A DNA stretch of 44,795 nt. Origin: Candidatus Omnitrophota bacterium. Lineage in GTDB: Bacteria > Omnitrophota > Gorgyraeia > JAFGGP01. This document shows, in pieces, positions 1 to 8,650 of the stretch (positions within the stretch are counted from its first letter, which is position 1; each line of letters begins with the position of its first letter). The translations under genes were made by a program, and so were the position numbers. The DNA is taken from contig JAFGGP010000037.1 of the NCBI GenBank assembly GCA_016930485.1, positions 1 through 44,795 of the forward strand, given 5' to 3'. Below the pieces are notes generated by a model, which had not been told where the DNA came from, did not search any database, and saw only the letters and a list, made by a program, of their open reading frames with translations.

Positions 1-83
1 GAAGCAATCTCTCTTTTTGAGATTACTTCGGTCGCTTTGCTTCCTCCCTAATGACAGCACGAGATACTTTTTCAACGGTCTCA
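1..83 (+). repeat. 83-bp repeat at the left contig end (inverted copy at the right end)
   Basis: This stretch is the reverse complement of 44709-44791 with a single mismatch (position 13). Its outer 29 bases form a hairpin, arms 1-11 and 19-29, with one G-T type mismatch. The words resemble the interspersed repeat common in many uncultured bacterial genomes (a CATTGCGAGGAGCGAAGCG-like core followed by GAAGCAATCTC), which I know as a pattern but have not searched. The assembly probably stops here because the repeat is multicopy. Confidence 0.85.
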
Positions 84-111
84 ATTTAGATATTAAGGAT
101 TTGACTATATT

Positions 112-162
112 ATTTGGGTTTTAGATTTATTTAGGGTTTAGAGTTTAGGATTTAGGGTTTAA
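112..162. repeat. Degenerate TTTAGGG-like heptamer tract
   Basis: About six imperfect heptamers of the form TTTAGGG, TTTAGAG or TTTAGGA lie just downstream of the lgt stop codon. They are followed by a GTCACCAG-type direct repeat that encodes the last residues of Lgt. It looks like low-complexity intergenic filler rather than a functional telomere. No gene is seen in 84-158. Confidence 0.6.
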
Positions 163-941
163 GACAGGTGACCTGGTGACTTAGAAGAGAGGAACAAAAA
201 AAGAAAAAGACCGAGGAGTGCCGCTGTGAAGGCAAGTACCTGTGATATCGGAAAGACGTGTGAATGAGAAAGAATCCAGACGGCACCGCGGGGGTCACCC
301 CGTAAAAACTCTATCAGAAAGCGGCTTATCCCATACAGCATCAGATACAGAGCAAATAGCTCTCCCGAAAAACGCCGCCGCGTTCTTCTCAGAAGTAAAA
401 TACCAAAAATGCAAAAAAGCGCCGCGCTTTCGATCAGCTGGGTCGGTATCACCTTCTGCCCTGCATAGATAACCGGTGACTCGGAAGGAAAGATCATCCC
501 ATACCAGCGGTCTGTGGGGCAACCATAACAGCATCCATAAAAAAAACACCCAAGCCGTCCCACCGCATGGGCAACGGCAATAGAAGGCGCCAGGATGTCG
601 GCGACGGTCCAAAAAGGCAGCCGGTGCCCCTTCACAAAAAGGCTCACCACACAAAACGCGCTGATGAACCCCCCGAAAAATACGAATCCCTCGCGGGCAA
701 AAAAGATGCGGGCCGGATGCCTCAGGAAATAGCCCCATTCCACAATAACATATAATAAGCGCGCCCCGACCAATCCGGAAAGAATGCCCCAGAAAAAGAT
801 GTCGGAGACGTCCCGGGATTGAATGCCCTGTCGCGGGGACTCGCGTAAGGCAACATACAAGCCAATCAAAAGGCCTGCTGCCATACAGAGCCCATAGGTA
901 TAAATGGTTAAGCCGTGAAAGGTGAAAACGATCGGATGCAT
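159..941 (-). CDS. lgt: Prolipoprotein diacylglyceryl transferase Lgt
   Basis: Lgt moves diacylglycerol from phosphatidylglycerol to the lipobox cysteine of prelipoproteins in the inner membrane, the first step of lipoprotein maturation. The 260-residue protein is the usual length and has about seven hydrophobic segments. It carries the family GR-x-G signature at about residues 128-140 (GRLGCFFYGCCYG), preceded by His125, and the later EFLRGDPRG block near 211. The cysteine-rich form of the signature is a known variant. It is the last gene after feoAB, 55 bases downstream, with no clear ribosome binding site. The last few residues (SPGHLS) are encoded by a short repeat and may not be conserved. 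Putative client lipoproteins lie at 13497-14484. Confidence 0.93.
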   Translation of the reverse strand: MHPIVFTFHGLTIYTYGLCMAAGLLIGLYVALRESPRQGIQSRDVSDIFFWGILSGLVGARLLYVIVEWGYFLRHPARIFFAREGFVFFGGFISAFCVVSLFVKGHRLPFWTVADILAPSIAVAHAVGRLGCFFYGCCYGCPTDRWYGMIFPSESPVIYAGQKVIPTQLIESAALFCIFGILLLRRTRRRFSGELFALYLMLYGISRFLIEFLRGDPRGAVWILSHSHVFPISQVLAFTAALLGLFLFLFLSSKSPGHLS

Positions 942-996
942 ATATTAATAACCGCATGTCGTCCGGCATAACGTATCCATGTACGTCGTGCCGGAC

Positions 997-2943
997 TTAT
1001 AACATAAAATACAAGAATGAGCTGACAAGAGTGGCCGTGCACAATGTCAGACAGATTACCTTAATGGCATCCTTCAAACCCAATTCACGAAAAAGCATAA
1101 AAGACGTGGCCATACACGGCAGATACAGTACCATAAAAACACAGGAGACGATAAGTTGCTTCAGGCTAAGATCGAATGGTGCCAATAGCGCTATTGATAT
1201 ATCCTTGCGCAGAAAACCGAGAATCATGATGGAGGTTACCTCGCCCGGCAGTCCGAACAGCTTCACTGTCACAGGGGTAAAGATCCGGGCAATCCATTCA
1301 AGCAAACCGAGGGTATCCAGGACATTGACAAGCGCTACGCCAAAGATGATAAAGGGGACGGCCTCATAGAGAAAACTCCTTACTCTCATCCACACTTTTT
1401 TACAAAGAATGGAAAGGCTCGGCAGTTGATACGGAGGTATCTCGACGATGAGCTCGGGGGCAATCCCTTTTAATACTTTGTTTAAGAAAAAAGCGGCTGA
1501 AAGCGCGGTTATAAACAGAATCAAAAATACTAGAAGAACATACCGGACTCCGTATCTCCCGAGTAACGAAAAGATCATGGCGGTCTGGGGCATACAGGGG
1601 GCTATCATAAGAAGTAATGCTACCGCCAGGATTTTCTCACGCCTGCTTTCAAGGACGCGCGTTGCCAGAAGTGCAGGAACCTTGCACCCCAACCCCAGAA
1701 TGGTAGATATGGTAGCGAAACCGTGAAGCCCTATTTTGTGAAATATTCGGTCGGCTAAAACAGAAATTCGCGGAAGATAGCCGAAATCCTCCAGGAAACT
1801 TAGAATAAAGTAAAATGAAATAATGTAGGGAAAGACGACCACGAACGGTATGTAGATGCCGGTCGTCAAGATGCCGAAAGAATCCATGGCTGTGCCGCTC
1901 GTACCGATAAGAAGAGTCCTTGCGAGTTCGGGAAACGGCAACATCTCAAGAAGAAAAAGGAGAGAGGGATAATACACCTTCTGGTAGAGGGGCTCGGCAA
2001 CAAAGGTAATCAGTCCCTCACCGATAAGGCGGATCAGATAAAAAGATGCGCTGAGCACCAGCAACGCAAGCAACATTCCGGTGACAGGACTCGTTGAGAA
2101 CTCTGCGAGACGATCGAGAAACGTAGGATGCTTATGAACTACCTTTTGCATATCCTTGCTGATTTCTCCTATCACCTTCCACTTTTCTTCGTATGACAGC
2201 GGGGGCATCTGCGTCCGTCTCTCGGGTCTGTGCAGCGTCTCCTGAATAGCGTCCACCACCTCCCGCAGGCCCTCCCCTGTTAAGGCAACCAGCGGTATTA
2301 CCGGGACCTTCAAAAGCCGGGCAAGGCGGCCGGTATCAATGCTGATGCCTTTCTGCCTCGCCAAATCCCATTTATTCAATACCACCACCATCGGGACAGC
2401 GCACTCAAGAAGCTGCAGGGTAAGATATAGGTTTCTCTCGAGATTCGTCGCATCAATCACATTCACTATAAGATCGGTATCTGTCTCATTGAGCATACGG
2501 CAGGCCACATCCTCTGCCTTGCAGGTGGGCTCAAGAGAATACGCCCCCGGCACATCGCATATCTCGAGCTTTTTATCCCCGAGCCAGAGAGTGCCCTGCG
2601 AATAGTCAACGGTGGTCCCCGGATAATTGGACGAAATAACGTCGAGGGAGGTGAGGCGGGAAAAAACAACGCTTTTTCCTACGTTGGGATTTCCGGCTAA
2701 GAGCACCCGAAAAATCCTGGGTCGCACCAGAATCCGCTCGGCCATACCCCTTCCCACGGCAACCTCTGTATTGTCCACCTTCATAACAACCGGTCCGCGA
2801 AAGCCCTTATTCGTAATTCGAACCTCCTTACCTATGCGCAGGCCCAGTCTTTCAAGCCGTGCGACAAAGCCGGGGCCTCCCGTGATTTCCTTGATGAACG
2901 CCTTTTCCCCTTTTTTTAGTTTGGTAATTGGAATAAGATCCAT
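997..2943 (-). CDS. feoB: Ferrous iron transporter, FeoA-FeoB fusion
   Basis: This is the GTP-dependent Fe(II) uptake permease of the inner membrane. Residues 1 to about 74 form an SH3-like FeoA domain. The FeoB G domain follows with G1 GNPNVGKS (84-91), G2 PGTTVD (108-113), G3 DVPG (130-133) and G4 NKWD (190-193). The hydrophobic half from about residue 290 contains the two Gate-type transmembrane regions. At 648 residues including FeoA it is shorter than a typical stand-alone FeoB. A GAGG ribosome binding site precedes the ATG, which lies 13 bases after pabBC. FeoA-FeoB fusions are known in several phyla. The window has no separate feoA or feoC. Confidence 0.93.
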   Translation of the reverse strand: MDLIPITKLKKGEKAFIKEITGGPGFVARLERLGLRIGKEVRITNKGFRGPVVMKVDNTEVAVGRGMAERILVRPRIFRVLLAGNPNVGKSVVFSRLTSLDVISSNYPGTTVDYSQGTLWLGDKKLEICDVPGAYSLEPTCKAEDVACRMLNETDTDLIVNVIDATNLERNLYLTLQLLECAVPMVVVLNKWDLARQKGISIDTGRLARLLKVPVIPLVALTGEGLREVVDAIQETLHRPERRTQMPPLSYEEKWKVIGEISKDMQKVVHKHPTFLDRLAEFSTSPVTGMLLALLVLSASFYLIRLIGEGLITFVAEPLYQKVYYPSLLFLLEMLPFPELARTLLIGTSGTAMDSFGILTTGIYIPFVVVFPYIISFYFILSFLEDFGYLPRISVLADRIFHKIGLHGFATISTILGLGCKVPALLATRVLESRREKILAVALLLMIAPCMPQTAMIFSLLGRYGVRYVLLVFLILFITALSAAFFLNKVLKGIAPELIVEIPPYQLPSLSILCKKVWMRVRSFLYEAVPFIIFGVALVNVLDTLGLLEWIARIFTPVTVKLFGLPGEVTSIMILGFLRKDISIALLAPFDLSLKQLIVSCVFMVLYLPCMATSFMLFRELGLKDAIKVICLTLCTATLVSSFLYFML

Positions 2944-2956
2944 AACATCCTCTCGA

Positions 2957-4888
2957 CTAAACTACTACGGTAACCGGGAAAAGCCCTCTGACCGAATTGG
3001 AAAGATACACCCGGTCGGCGTTAAAGAGATCCTCCTTCGTAATAACCGCCTCTTTGACCATTGCCGGATTCTTTTTCAGGATGTGCCGTCTGTATACGCC
3101 GTTCAGCAAACCACACTCGATCGGTGGCGTCAAAAGAAAGTCGTCCTTTTTGACAAATACGTTTGTTGTGGCCCCTTCGGTTACTTCGTTCTTTTCGTTA
3201 AAGAACAGGGCGTCGCTGTGACCCGATGTGCGCGCGCCGGCAAACGCCGCATCATAGACGGCACGGTGCGTTGTCTTGTGGAATAGAAAAATGTCGTTTG
3301 AATCAACCGGGTCAGGCCATAGCATGACTGTTTTTTTGCCGAGCACCTTTTGCTCTGGCAGCGGGCTGTACTCTATATGCACCGCCCCATACATATCGAG
3401 CGTAAGGCGAATCCGATAATGCCGATATGGCACAAAATACCGTCTCGCCCCTTCAAGAACGCCCCTGATGTGATCCTCTGTGTAGAGAAAACCAAAATAT
3501 CGCGCAGACCCCCCGAGGCGCTCGAGGTGGAGCTCGAGAAGAAAATACCCGTTTTTCGGGTGCCACAGCATAGTTTCCAGGAGTCGGAAGGTGACCGGTT
3601 TCTTTACTAAAAACTGGGCCTTGAGCAGGCACTCTTCATATTCATTGATGGCGTCCGAGTCATAGACAATCCCGCTTCCGATGCCCATGCGGCCTATGCC
3701 CTGCTCTTTATCAAGTACGGCCGTCCGTATGGCCACATTAAAAAGCGCGCTGTCATCCGGGCAGAATAATCCTATCGCCCCCGTATAGACATCCCTCGGC
3801 GCAGGCTCCAGGTTATCGATTAACTGCATGGTCTTTATTTTCGGCGCCCCGGTCACCGAACCGGAGGGAAAGAGCGATTTCAAAAACCGGGTATAAGAAA
3901 CAGCGTCGTCCAGATGTCCCTCTATGGTCGAGGTCATCTGAAATATATCATGATACGGTTCGACTTCGAACAACCGTTTTGTCTTTATTGATCCGGTCTT
4001 GCACACGCGCCCCAAATCGTTTCTGAGCAGATCAACAATCATGAGATTTTCGGCCCTGTTTTTCGGAGAACTCTCAAGCTCCCTTTTCCTGTCCTCGTCT
4101 TCACGCATAAAGCGCCCTCGCTGTGCCGTTCCTTTCATCGGCTTTACAATAACCGTCTCGCCGCATTTCTTAAAAAACAGTTCGGGTGAAATAGATACGA
4201 TAGAGTAGTTCCGGATATTCAGAAAAGAGGCGTATGAGACGGGCTGTTTTTTTAACAGATCGGAAAAAAGGGAAAATGGGCTTCCCGCAAACGAAAAGAG
4301 ATACTGGAATGTAAAGTTCACCTGGTAGGTAAGACCCTGTTCGATAAACGATTTGATGCGCTCTATTGCATGGGCGTACTGGGAAAAAGATAGTGAGGGA
4401 TGCAGATTCCTGACCTCGTAGCCAATCTCTCCTAACCTTTCAAGATGGTGCAGCAACACAAGGTGGGCGTGCGGGACATCCAGAACAGAGCAGGGTTTTT
4501 TAAAGATCCCAAACCAGAGAAGCGGAAACTGAGAATTCTTCACCGTATAACATGCGTCAAAACCCTTTGCCGCCTCATACGACACATATCCGCCGGCATA
4601 ATATCCCGCTTCCAGTGCCTTCTCGATAAGACAAAAGGCGGGACCGACTTCGTCTTGAGAGTACGCCGTTACGATAAAGCAGGGATCGGTGAAGATGTAG
4701 CTTCGGGTATTTTCGCCGGCAGGATGGGCCGATGCAAAAATAAAAAAATTCTCGTCGCTCTCGGTGAGACCGGCAAGCGCCTGTTTGAACGACAGTGAGC
4801 GAGACAGCGAACTCTGAAACGCCTGATTCTCTGCCGAAACATAGGCTCGTTCACGCAAGAGTGTGGACGGGGCGTCGAATTCGCGCAT
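2957..4888 (-). CDS. pabB: Aminodeoxychorismate synthase component I / 4-amino-4-deoxychorismate lyase fusion (PabB-PabC)
   Basis: This fused enzyme should make p-aminobenzoate for folate. The first part, to about residue 430, is a chorismate-binding domain with a PMKGTAQRGR block, the NLMIVDLLRNDLGR block and FPSGSVTGAPK, all typical of PabB/TrpE enzymes. The second part is a fold-type IV PLP enzyme of the PabC family. It includes the probable PLP lysine Lys538 in FLFHKTTHR and the EVTEGATTNVF block. PabB-PabC fusions are known. The glutamine amidotransferase partner PabA is not in the window, so ammonia must come from a subunit encoded elsewhere. The start is 3 bases after the bioY stop, so the two genes are almost certainly co-transcribed. 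Confidence 0.92.
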   Translation of the reverse strand: MREFDAPSTLLRERAYVSAENQAFQSSLSRSLSFKQALAGLTESDENFFIFASAHPAGENTRSYIFTDPCFIVTAYSQDEVGPAFCLIEKALEAGYYAGGYVSYEAAKGFDACYTVKNSQFPLLWFGIFKKPCSVLDVPHAHLVLLHHLERLGEIGYEVRNLHPSLSFSQYAHAIERIKSFIEQGLTYQVNFTFQYLFSFAGSPFSLFSDLLKKQPVSYASFLNIRNYSIVSISPELFFKKCGETVIVKPMKGTAQRGRFMREDEDRKRELESSPKNRAENLMIVDLLRNDLGRVCKTGSIKTKRLFEVEPYHDIFQMTSTIEGHLDDAVSYTRFLKSLFPSGSVTGAPKIKTMQLIDNLEPAPRDVYTGAIGLFCPDDSALFNVAIRTAVLDKEQGIGRMGIGSGIVYDSDAINEYEECLLKAQFLVKKPVTFRLLETMLWHPKNGYFLLELHLERLGGSARYFGFLYTEDHIRGVLEGARRYFVPYRHYRIRLTLDMYGAVHIEYSPLPEQKVLGKKTVMLWPDPVDSNDIFLFHKTTHRAVYDAAFAGARTSGHSDALFFNEKNEVTEGATTNVFVKKDDFLLTPPIECGLLNGVYRRHILKKNPAMVKEAVITKEDLFNADRVYLSNSVRGLFPVTVVV

Positions 4889-4891
4889 AGT

Positions 4892-5470
4892 CTACTCGCC
4901 TGCCAAAAAAAGCGGCATAGCGGCCGCAAGAAACGCCGCCTTAAAAAAATCTACCAATAAAAAGGGGTAGACGCCCAGCGAGACGGCAAGCCGCCAATTC
5001 CCGCCCAGAAGAGCCATCAAATGAGCGCATCCAAATGTATATATAATAAACGTCGTCCCGTAGAAACCGGCGCACCTGATAAAAAAGCTTCTCACCACCG
5101 CCGGCTGCCGCGCAATAACACCGGCCAAAAAGGCCCCCGGAATAAAACCAAGGATATATCCAAACGTGGGCTGCAACACAGTAAGGTATCCGCCGAGCAT
5201 CCCTGAAAACCACGGCATGCCAACAACGCCCCACATAAGATACATAACCTGGCTCAGGGCGCCGAAAAACGGACCGAGCACAATCCCTGATAATAACACC
5301 GCAACCGTCTGCGCGGTGACCGGTACCGGGGTAAACGGTAACTGCAGCCTTATCTGAGCACACATACCGGTAAGAACCGCAAAGGAAATACTTAAGAGAA
5401 ACTTGTAGAAACAATCGAGAGAATCGATGCGGGTGTGCACCCGCGCGCTACTTCCTGTAGTTAAAAACAT
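4892..5470 (-). CDS. bioY: Biotin transporter substrate-binding subunit BioY
   Basis: BioY is the S component of an ECF-type vitamin importer that captures biotin at the inner membrane. The 192-residue protein has about six hydrophobic segments and the family hallmark PFTPVPVTAQT near residues 45-55, followed by the LGGYL and TFGYILGF blocks. The EcfA and EcfT energizing subunits are absent from the window, so BioY must work alone or with a shared module. The start is well supported: an AAAGGAGG ribosome binding site lies 5 bases upstream. The mRNA leader before it is the structured element at 5484-5606. It is the first gene of the bioY-pabBC-feoAB-lgt operon. Confidence 0.9.
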   Translation of the reverse strand: MFLTTGSSARVHTRIDSLDCFYKFLLSISFAVLTGMCAQIRLQLPFTPVPVTAQTVAVLLSGIVLGPFFGALSQVMYLMWGVVGMPWFSGMLGGYLTVLQPTFGYILGFIPGAFLAGVIARQPAVVRSFFIRCAGFYGTTFIIYTFGCAHLMALLGGNWRLAVSLGVYPFLLVDFFKAAFLAAAMPLFLAGE

Positions 5471-5483
5471 AATTTCCTCCTTT

Positions 5484-5606
5484 AAATGAGACCATTACTT
5501 ACGGAATGCAATGAAGTAAGTAATTTGGTCGAATGTATCCCGAAGCCCTCACAGAGGACAAGCCTACCGGGGAAAAAGTCAAAGCCCTTTTCCCGGTGTT
5601 CAGGCA
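5484..5606 (-). ncRNA. Candidate structured leader element, copy A (bioY)
   Basis: Read on the minus strand, the element has three hairpins. The first pairs GCCT (5602-5605) with AGGC (5562-5565), with an inner CCGGG pairing. The second is a short GTCCTC/GAGGGC hairpin (5544-5558). The third is a 13-bp hairpin, arms 5490-5502 and 5516-5530, with a 2-base bulge. A block GGATACATTCG lies between the second and third hairpins. CTCATTTAAAGGAGG, containing the bioY ribosome binding site, follows directly. The same architecture recurs twice before rpsP with different arm sequences. No known riboswitch class was recognised. The rest of 5607-5706 holds only a possible promoter. Confidence 0.6.
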
Positions 5607-5653
5607 AAAGACGTGTCGTTGCTCCAATTATAGTACGTTACAAGTATTATAAT

Positions 5654-5682
5654 AGGATAAAGGAACCCGGGTTTCTTTTCAA
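5654..5682 (-). promoter_or_regulatory. Possible promoter of the bioY operon
   Basis: The minus strand reads TTGAAA (5677-5682), 17 bases, TATCCT (5654-5659). Two TATAAT words lie just downstream, at 5646-5651 and 5627-5632, but neither has a good -35 partner. One of these probably starts the leader that contains element A. The choice between them is uncertain. Confidence 0.35.
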
Positions 5683-5706
5683 CGAAAATATCGGCTCCCC
5701 CCTTTT

Positions 5707-7557
5707 TTAAAATTCAATCGTAAGGCCTGCCTCACACCACCGCCCGGGCATAACCACATCACCCGCCCCTGTATAGGCTGTATCAAAAACGTTGGTTACG
5801 GTCAAAAAATACTCCGCGTTCCATCTCCTGTGAACCACCTTCCTTGAGAGACGTAGGTCGGTAAGAAAATCACCCCCTTTTCCTATCCGTTCTTCATAAC
5901 GGGTGATACAACTTATCTGGAGATTGCCCGGCAGGATAAACGCCGCCTTCAAAAAGGCGGCATGTCTGAGATAATCCAGCACATATTTTGAATAAAGAAA
6001 ATCGCTCCTCTTTTCCGTATAGAGGTATTGATAGCCCATTGAGCGCTCGCTGCACAACAAAAAGCCCCACTCCTTATGTACCAGAGAGCTTGCCACAATA
6101 TCTGCGCCATCGGTGGTGACGTCTGAGAGATTATCCGCCTGCCATGCATCCGAGGTATCGTTGCGGCCCCAGTCAATAAGACTGGTGCCGTAACGCCGAA
6201 ATACCGAAGAGCTTATCTTTGTGTGGCCGCATAATGACTCAAGCCTTAACTCGACCTCTCTGGAACGTTCGGGCGAAAGATGTTCATCTCCGAGATTCGC
6301 CGGACTGCGGTAATAGAGATCGGTAAAGCTGGGCACGCGAAAACCCTTCTGGTAAGACAGGATAAGTTCTCCAATCCGCAAGATATCCGAACGCAGCGAA
6401 ATTCCCGGTGAGGCAAGCCATGCGTATTTTTCATAATAATCGCCGCGCATATGCGCGTCTATGGTAAGATTTTCTATCGGACGTATGGTACATCCCGCGC
6501 TCAGCGCCCCGTAGTTCCGCCGGTGGTCACCGAGACCGACACTGTCTATCCACTGTGAACCCGCATCAAAACCGAATGTTATTTCATGTTGCCCTATGAG
6601 GTGTTCGTAGACCGCGCCGGTGCCGAGCGAGTAATTGGTGGTATAGTTTGTAAAAACCGAGGGGTTACTCCGGTCGAGAAGAAACTTGCTCCAGTGTCTC
6701 CGAAGAAAAAAGCGGGAAGTCAACCGTTGTATTTCATTTTCCAGTACTCCCCGGAGAGAGAAAAAGCGCGTATCGGTATTGTCCTCCTGGTGGGGATAGA
6801 GATTGGAATAAGCGGTAGCGGCCCCGTAATGTCTCTTAGAAACACCAAAAATGCCCGTAAGATGGTCGGTAGCGCATACAGCCGAGACGGTTGTAACATC
6901 AAAATCCGTATCCTGCTGATACCCCGAAGAAGAGCCGTGCTCGACACTCAGGCGCGTTTTTATTCTCTCTGCCGGATACGATGCTGAGAACGAGGTCTTT
7001 TCCAGTTGATGTTCGCCGCCGACATGCAAAATCGATACGCTTTTTTTCTCAGGAGACGCTACTGCCAGATCGATAGCGCCGCCAAATGCCCCCGAGCCAT
7101 AGAGGTGTGACGCTGCCTGACTCGTCATTTTTATATGTTCGATATCCTCAAGCGTAATCGGAATATCCATGGTGTAGTGCCCTGTCTGGGGGTCGCTTAT
7201 CGGGCACCCATTGATCATCACGAGTACCTGATCAAAGCCCGATCCGCGGATAGAAAGATCCGACTGCACCCCGGGCGCACCCCGGGGGCGCGCATCGATA
7301 AACGGAAGATACTCGATTGTCTCAGGCACGCTATATATCGGTAACGAGGATAGCGCCTGGGCGTCCATTTTGTCATAGACGAACGTCTCTAGCGGCCCTG
7401 CGGATTTTTTGTCAGATTGTATGATAATCTTTTCGAGCGAGACGTCATTCTCTTCTGCAAAGGAGCAGGCAAAAACAGATAGCCCTGCTATATATATTAA
7501 TGTAAACAGACTAATCTTTTCCGGTTTACAATTTCTCCAAAAAAACACCTTCATCAC
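5707..7557 (-). CDS. TonB-dependent outer membrane receptor (BtuB-like)
   Basis: This 616-residue outer-membrane gated channel takes up a scarce nutrient using TonB energy. A signal peptide occupies about residues 1-34. A TonB-box-like SLEKIIIQ follows near residue 40. The plug domain (about 55-165) includes DLSIRGSGFDQVLVMING and the GSGAFGGAIDLAV end. The remainder alternates short beta strands like a 22-strand barrel and ends in phenylalanine, typical of outer-membrane proteins. The substrate cannot be read from the sequence; cobalamin or an iron complex is plausible. The first codon may be GTG at 7557 or ATG at 7554, since GGAG suits either. It lies 3 bases after the DHH gene. Confidence 0.9.
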   Translation of the reverse strand: MMKVFFWRNCKPEKISLFTLIYIAGLSVFACSFAEENDVSLEKIIIQSDKKSAGPLETFVYDKMDAQALSSLPIYSVPETIEYLPFIDARPRGAPGVQSDLSIRGSGFDQVLVMINGCPISDPQTGHYTMDIPITLEDIEHIKMTSQAASHLYGSGAFGGAIDLAVASPEKKSVSILHVGGEHQLEKTSFSASYPAERIKTRLSVEHGSSSGYQQDTDFDVTTVSAVCATDHLTGIFGVSKRHYGAATAYSNLYPHQEDNTDTRFFSLRGVLENEIQRLTSRFFLRRHWSKFLLDRSNPSVFTNYTTNYSLGTGAVYEHLIGQHEITFGFDAGSQWIDSVGLGDHRRNYGALSAGCTIRPIENLTIDAHMRGDYYEKYAWLASPGISLRSDILRIGELILSYQKGFRVPSFTDLYYRSPANLGDEHLSPERSREVELRLESLCGHTKISSSVFRRYGTSLIDWGRNDTSDAWQADNLSDVTTDGADIVASSLVHKEWGFLLCSERSMGYQYLYTEKRSDFLYSKYVLDYLRHAAFLKAAFILPGNLQISCITRYEERIGKGGDFLTDLRLSRKVVHRRWNAEYFLTVTNVFDTAYTGAGDVVMPGRWCEAGLTIEF

Positions 7558-7560
7558 TCC

Positions 7561-8604
7561 CTACTCCTTTGGTTCCTGAGTATCGGCCGGTGTTGCAGCG
7601 CTGCTTAGTGGTGTAAAAGAAACATCGCCGTGAACGCCGTATGCATGCAAAAATCGTTTGAGGAGTTCCTCTTCAGAGGCCCTGACGTCATTCTGCAGGA
7701 GTCGTATCCAGCCACCCGCTATCATCCCATGCCCCCCCGCCTTTCCGATATGCTTCACCATGCGCGCGGCAAGAACCCCGGCGTGTGCCTTGCGGTTAAG
7801 TGTCCGGATAGAAAAAATAATTCTATCCTGGTAGAGGCCATAACAAAAGGCCCAGCTCACCTTTTCCAGTGAAAGCAGGAAGTCGCAGAACTGTGCTATT
7901 AAGTCAGGGTACGGGACCTGATCGATATGTGAAACAATGATATTTTTATGCACCCGGCTATTTTCAATTGCCTGTCCCAGAAAGGTAAAAAATGCCCTGC
8001 TTCTTTTCGGGTGCTCGATTTTCGAAAGAATCCGCTGGCTTACTTTCGGGAATAATTCAAGATAATATTTTTTGTCTAAGGGTGAGACCTCACGGCCCAA
8101 CTGCTGCGTCTCTGAGCTGATGCCGTAAAATAAGGCGGTCGCAACCGCAGCGGGCACATCGATGTTAAGGGCGCTCAGATAGTCGCAGATAATCGTGGAA
8201 CAGGCGCCAACGTCTTCCCTGATATCGGCAACGTGAGCCTTTGATTTTTTGAATTCCGGGTGGTGGTCAATAACAATATCGGGGAATATAGTACCGGGGA
8301 ACGAATTATTTCCTGAGTGCGGCTGTGTATCGACAAGTATAAAGAGGGCGTTTTTTTTGATCTTGATCCGATCGACCAGGCTGAGCCGTATCTTCAACAG
8401 CCGCACCATCTCGACATTTTCATCGCGCAGGATTAACCCCCCGTATACTATCCGGGAGGAAACACCGAATCCGGTCTTTAGTAACAGCTGAAAGGCGCAG
8501 GCGCTGGCCAGGGCATCGGGATCCGGGTTGTCGTGGGTAAAGATGTAGGCCTTTTTGGTCTGCTTCCGGGCGACTATCTCTTGAATGGGCGTAAGATCAG
8601 CCAT
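7561..8604 (-). CDS. DHH/DHHA1 family phosphoesterase (NrnA-like)
   Basis: The 347-residue protein belongs to the DHH superfamily of manganese-dependent phosphoesterases. NrnA-type members degrade short oligoribonucleotides (nanoRNA) and 3'-phosphoadenosine 5'-phosphate. The motifs are HDNPDPDA (about 24-31), DTQP (about 92-95), the signature DHHPE (about 109) and a C-terminal DHHA1 domain with GGHGMIAGG near 295. An upstream TTG at 8625 is possible, but ATG 8604 gives the family-like N-terminus. It is flanked by the carB half and the TonB receptor, with no obvious functional link. Exact substrate is not determined. Confidence 0.85.
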   Translation of the reverse strand: MADLTPIQEIVARKQTKKAYIFTHDNPDPDALASACAFQLLLKTGFGVSSRIVYGGLILRDENVEMVRLLKIRLSLVDRIKIKKNALFILVDTQPHSGNNSFPGTIFPDIVIDHHPEFKKSKAHVADIREDVGACSTIICDYLSALNIDVPAAVATALFYGISSETQQLGREVSPLDKKYYLELFPKVSQRILSKIEHPKRSRAFFTFLGQAIENSRVHKNIIVSHIDQVPYPDLIAQFCDFLLSLEKVSWAFCYGLYQDRIIFSIRTLNRKAHAGVLAARMVKHIGKAGGHGMIAGGWIRLLQNDVRASEEELLKRFLHAYGVHGDVSFTPLSSAATPADTQEPKE

Positions 8605-8650
8605 GAAGCGTTTCTCGCTGGTCAAATCATGCGGAAATTTTCTGTGCGCT

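Noticed and set aside
5627-5651. BirA-type or BioR operator upstream of bioY
   Set aside because: Only a TTGTAAC half-site resembling a BirA box is present between the two TATAAT words; no inverted partner at the right distance and no TTATCTATAA-like word.
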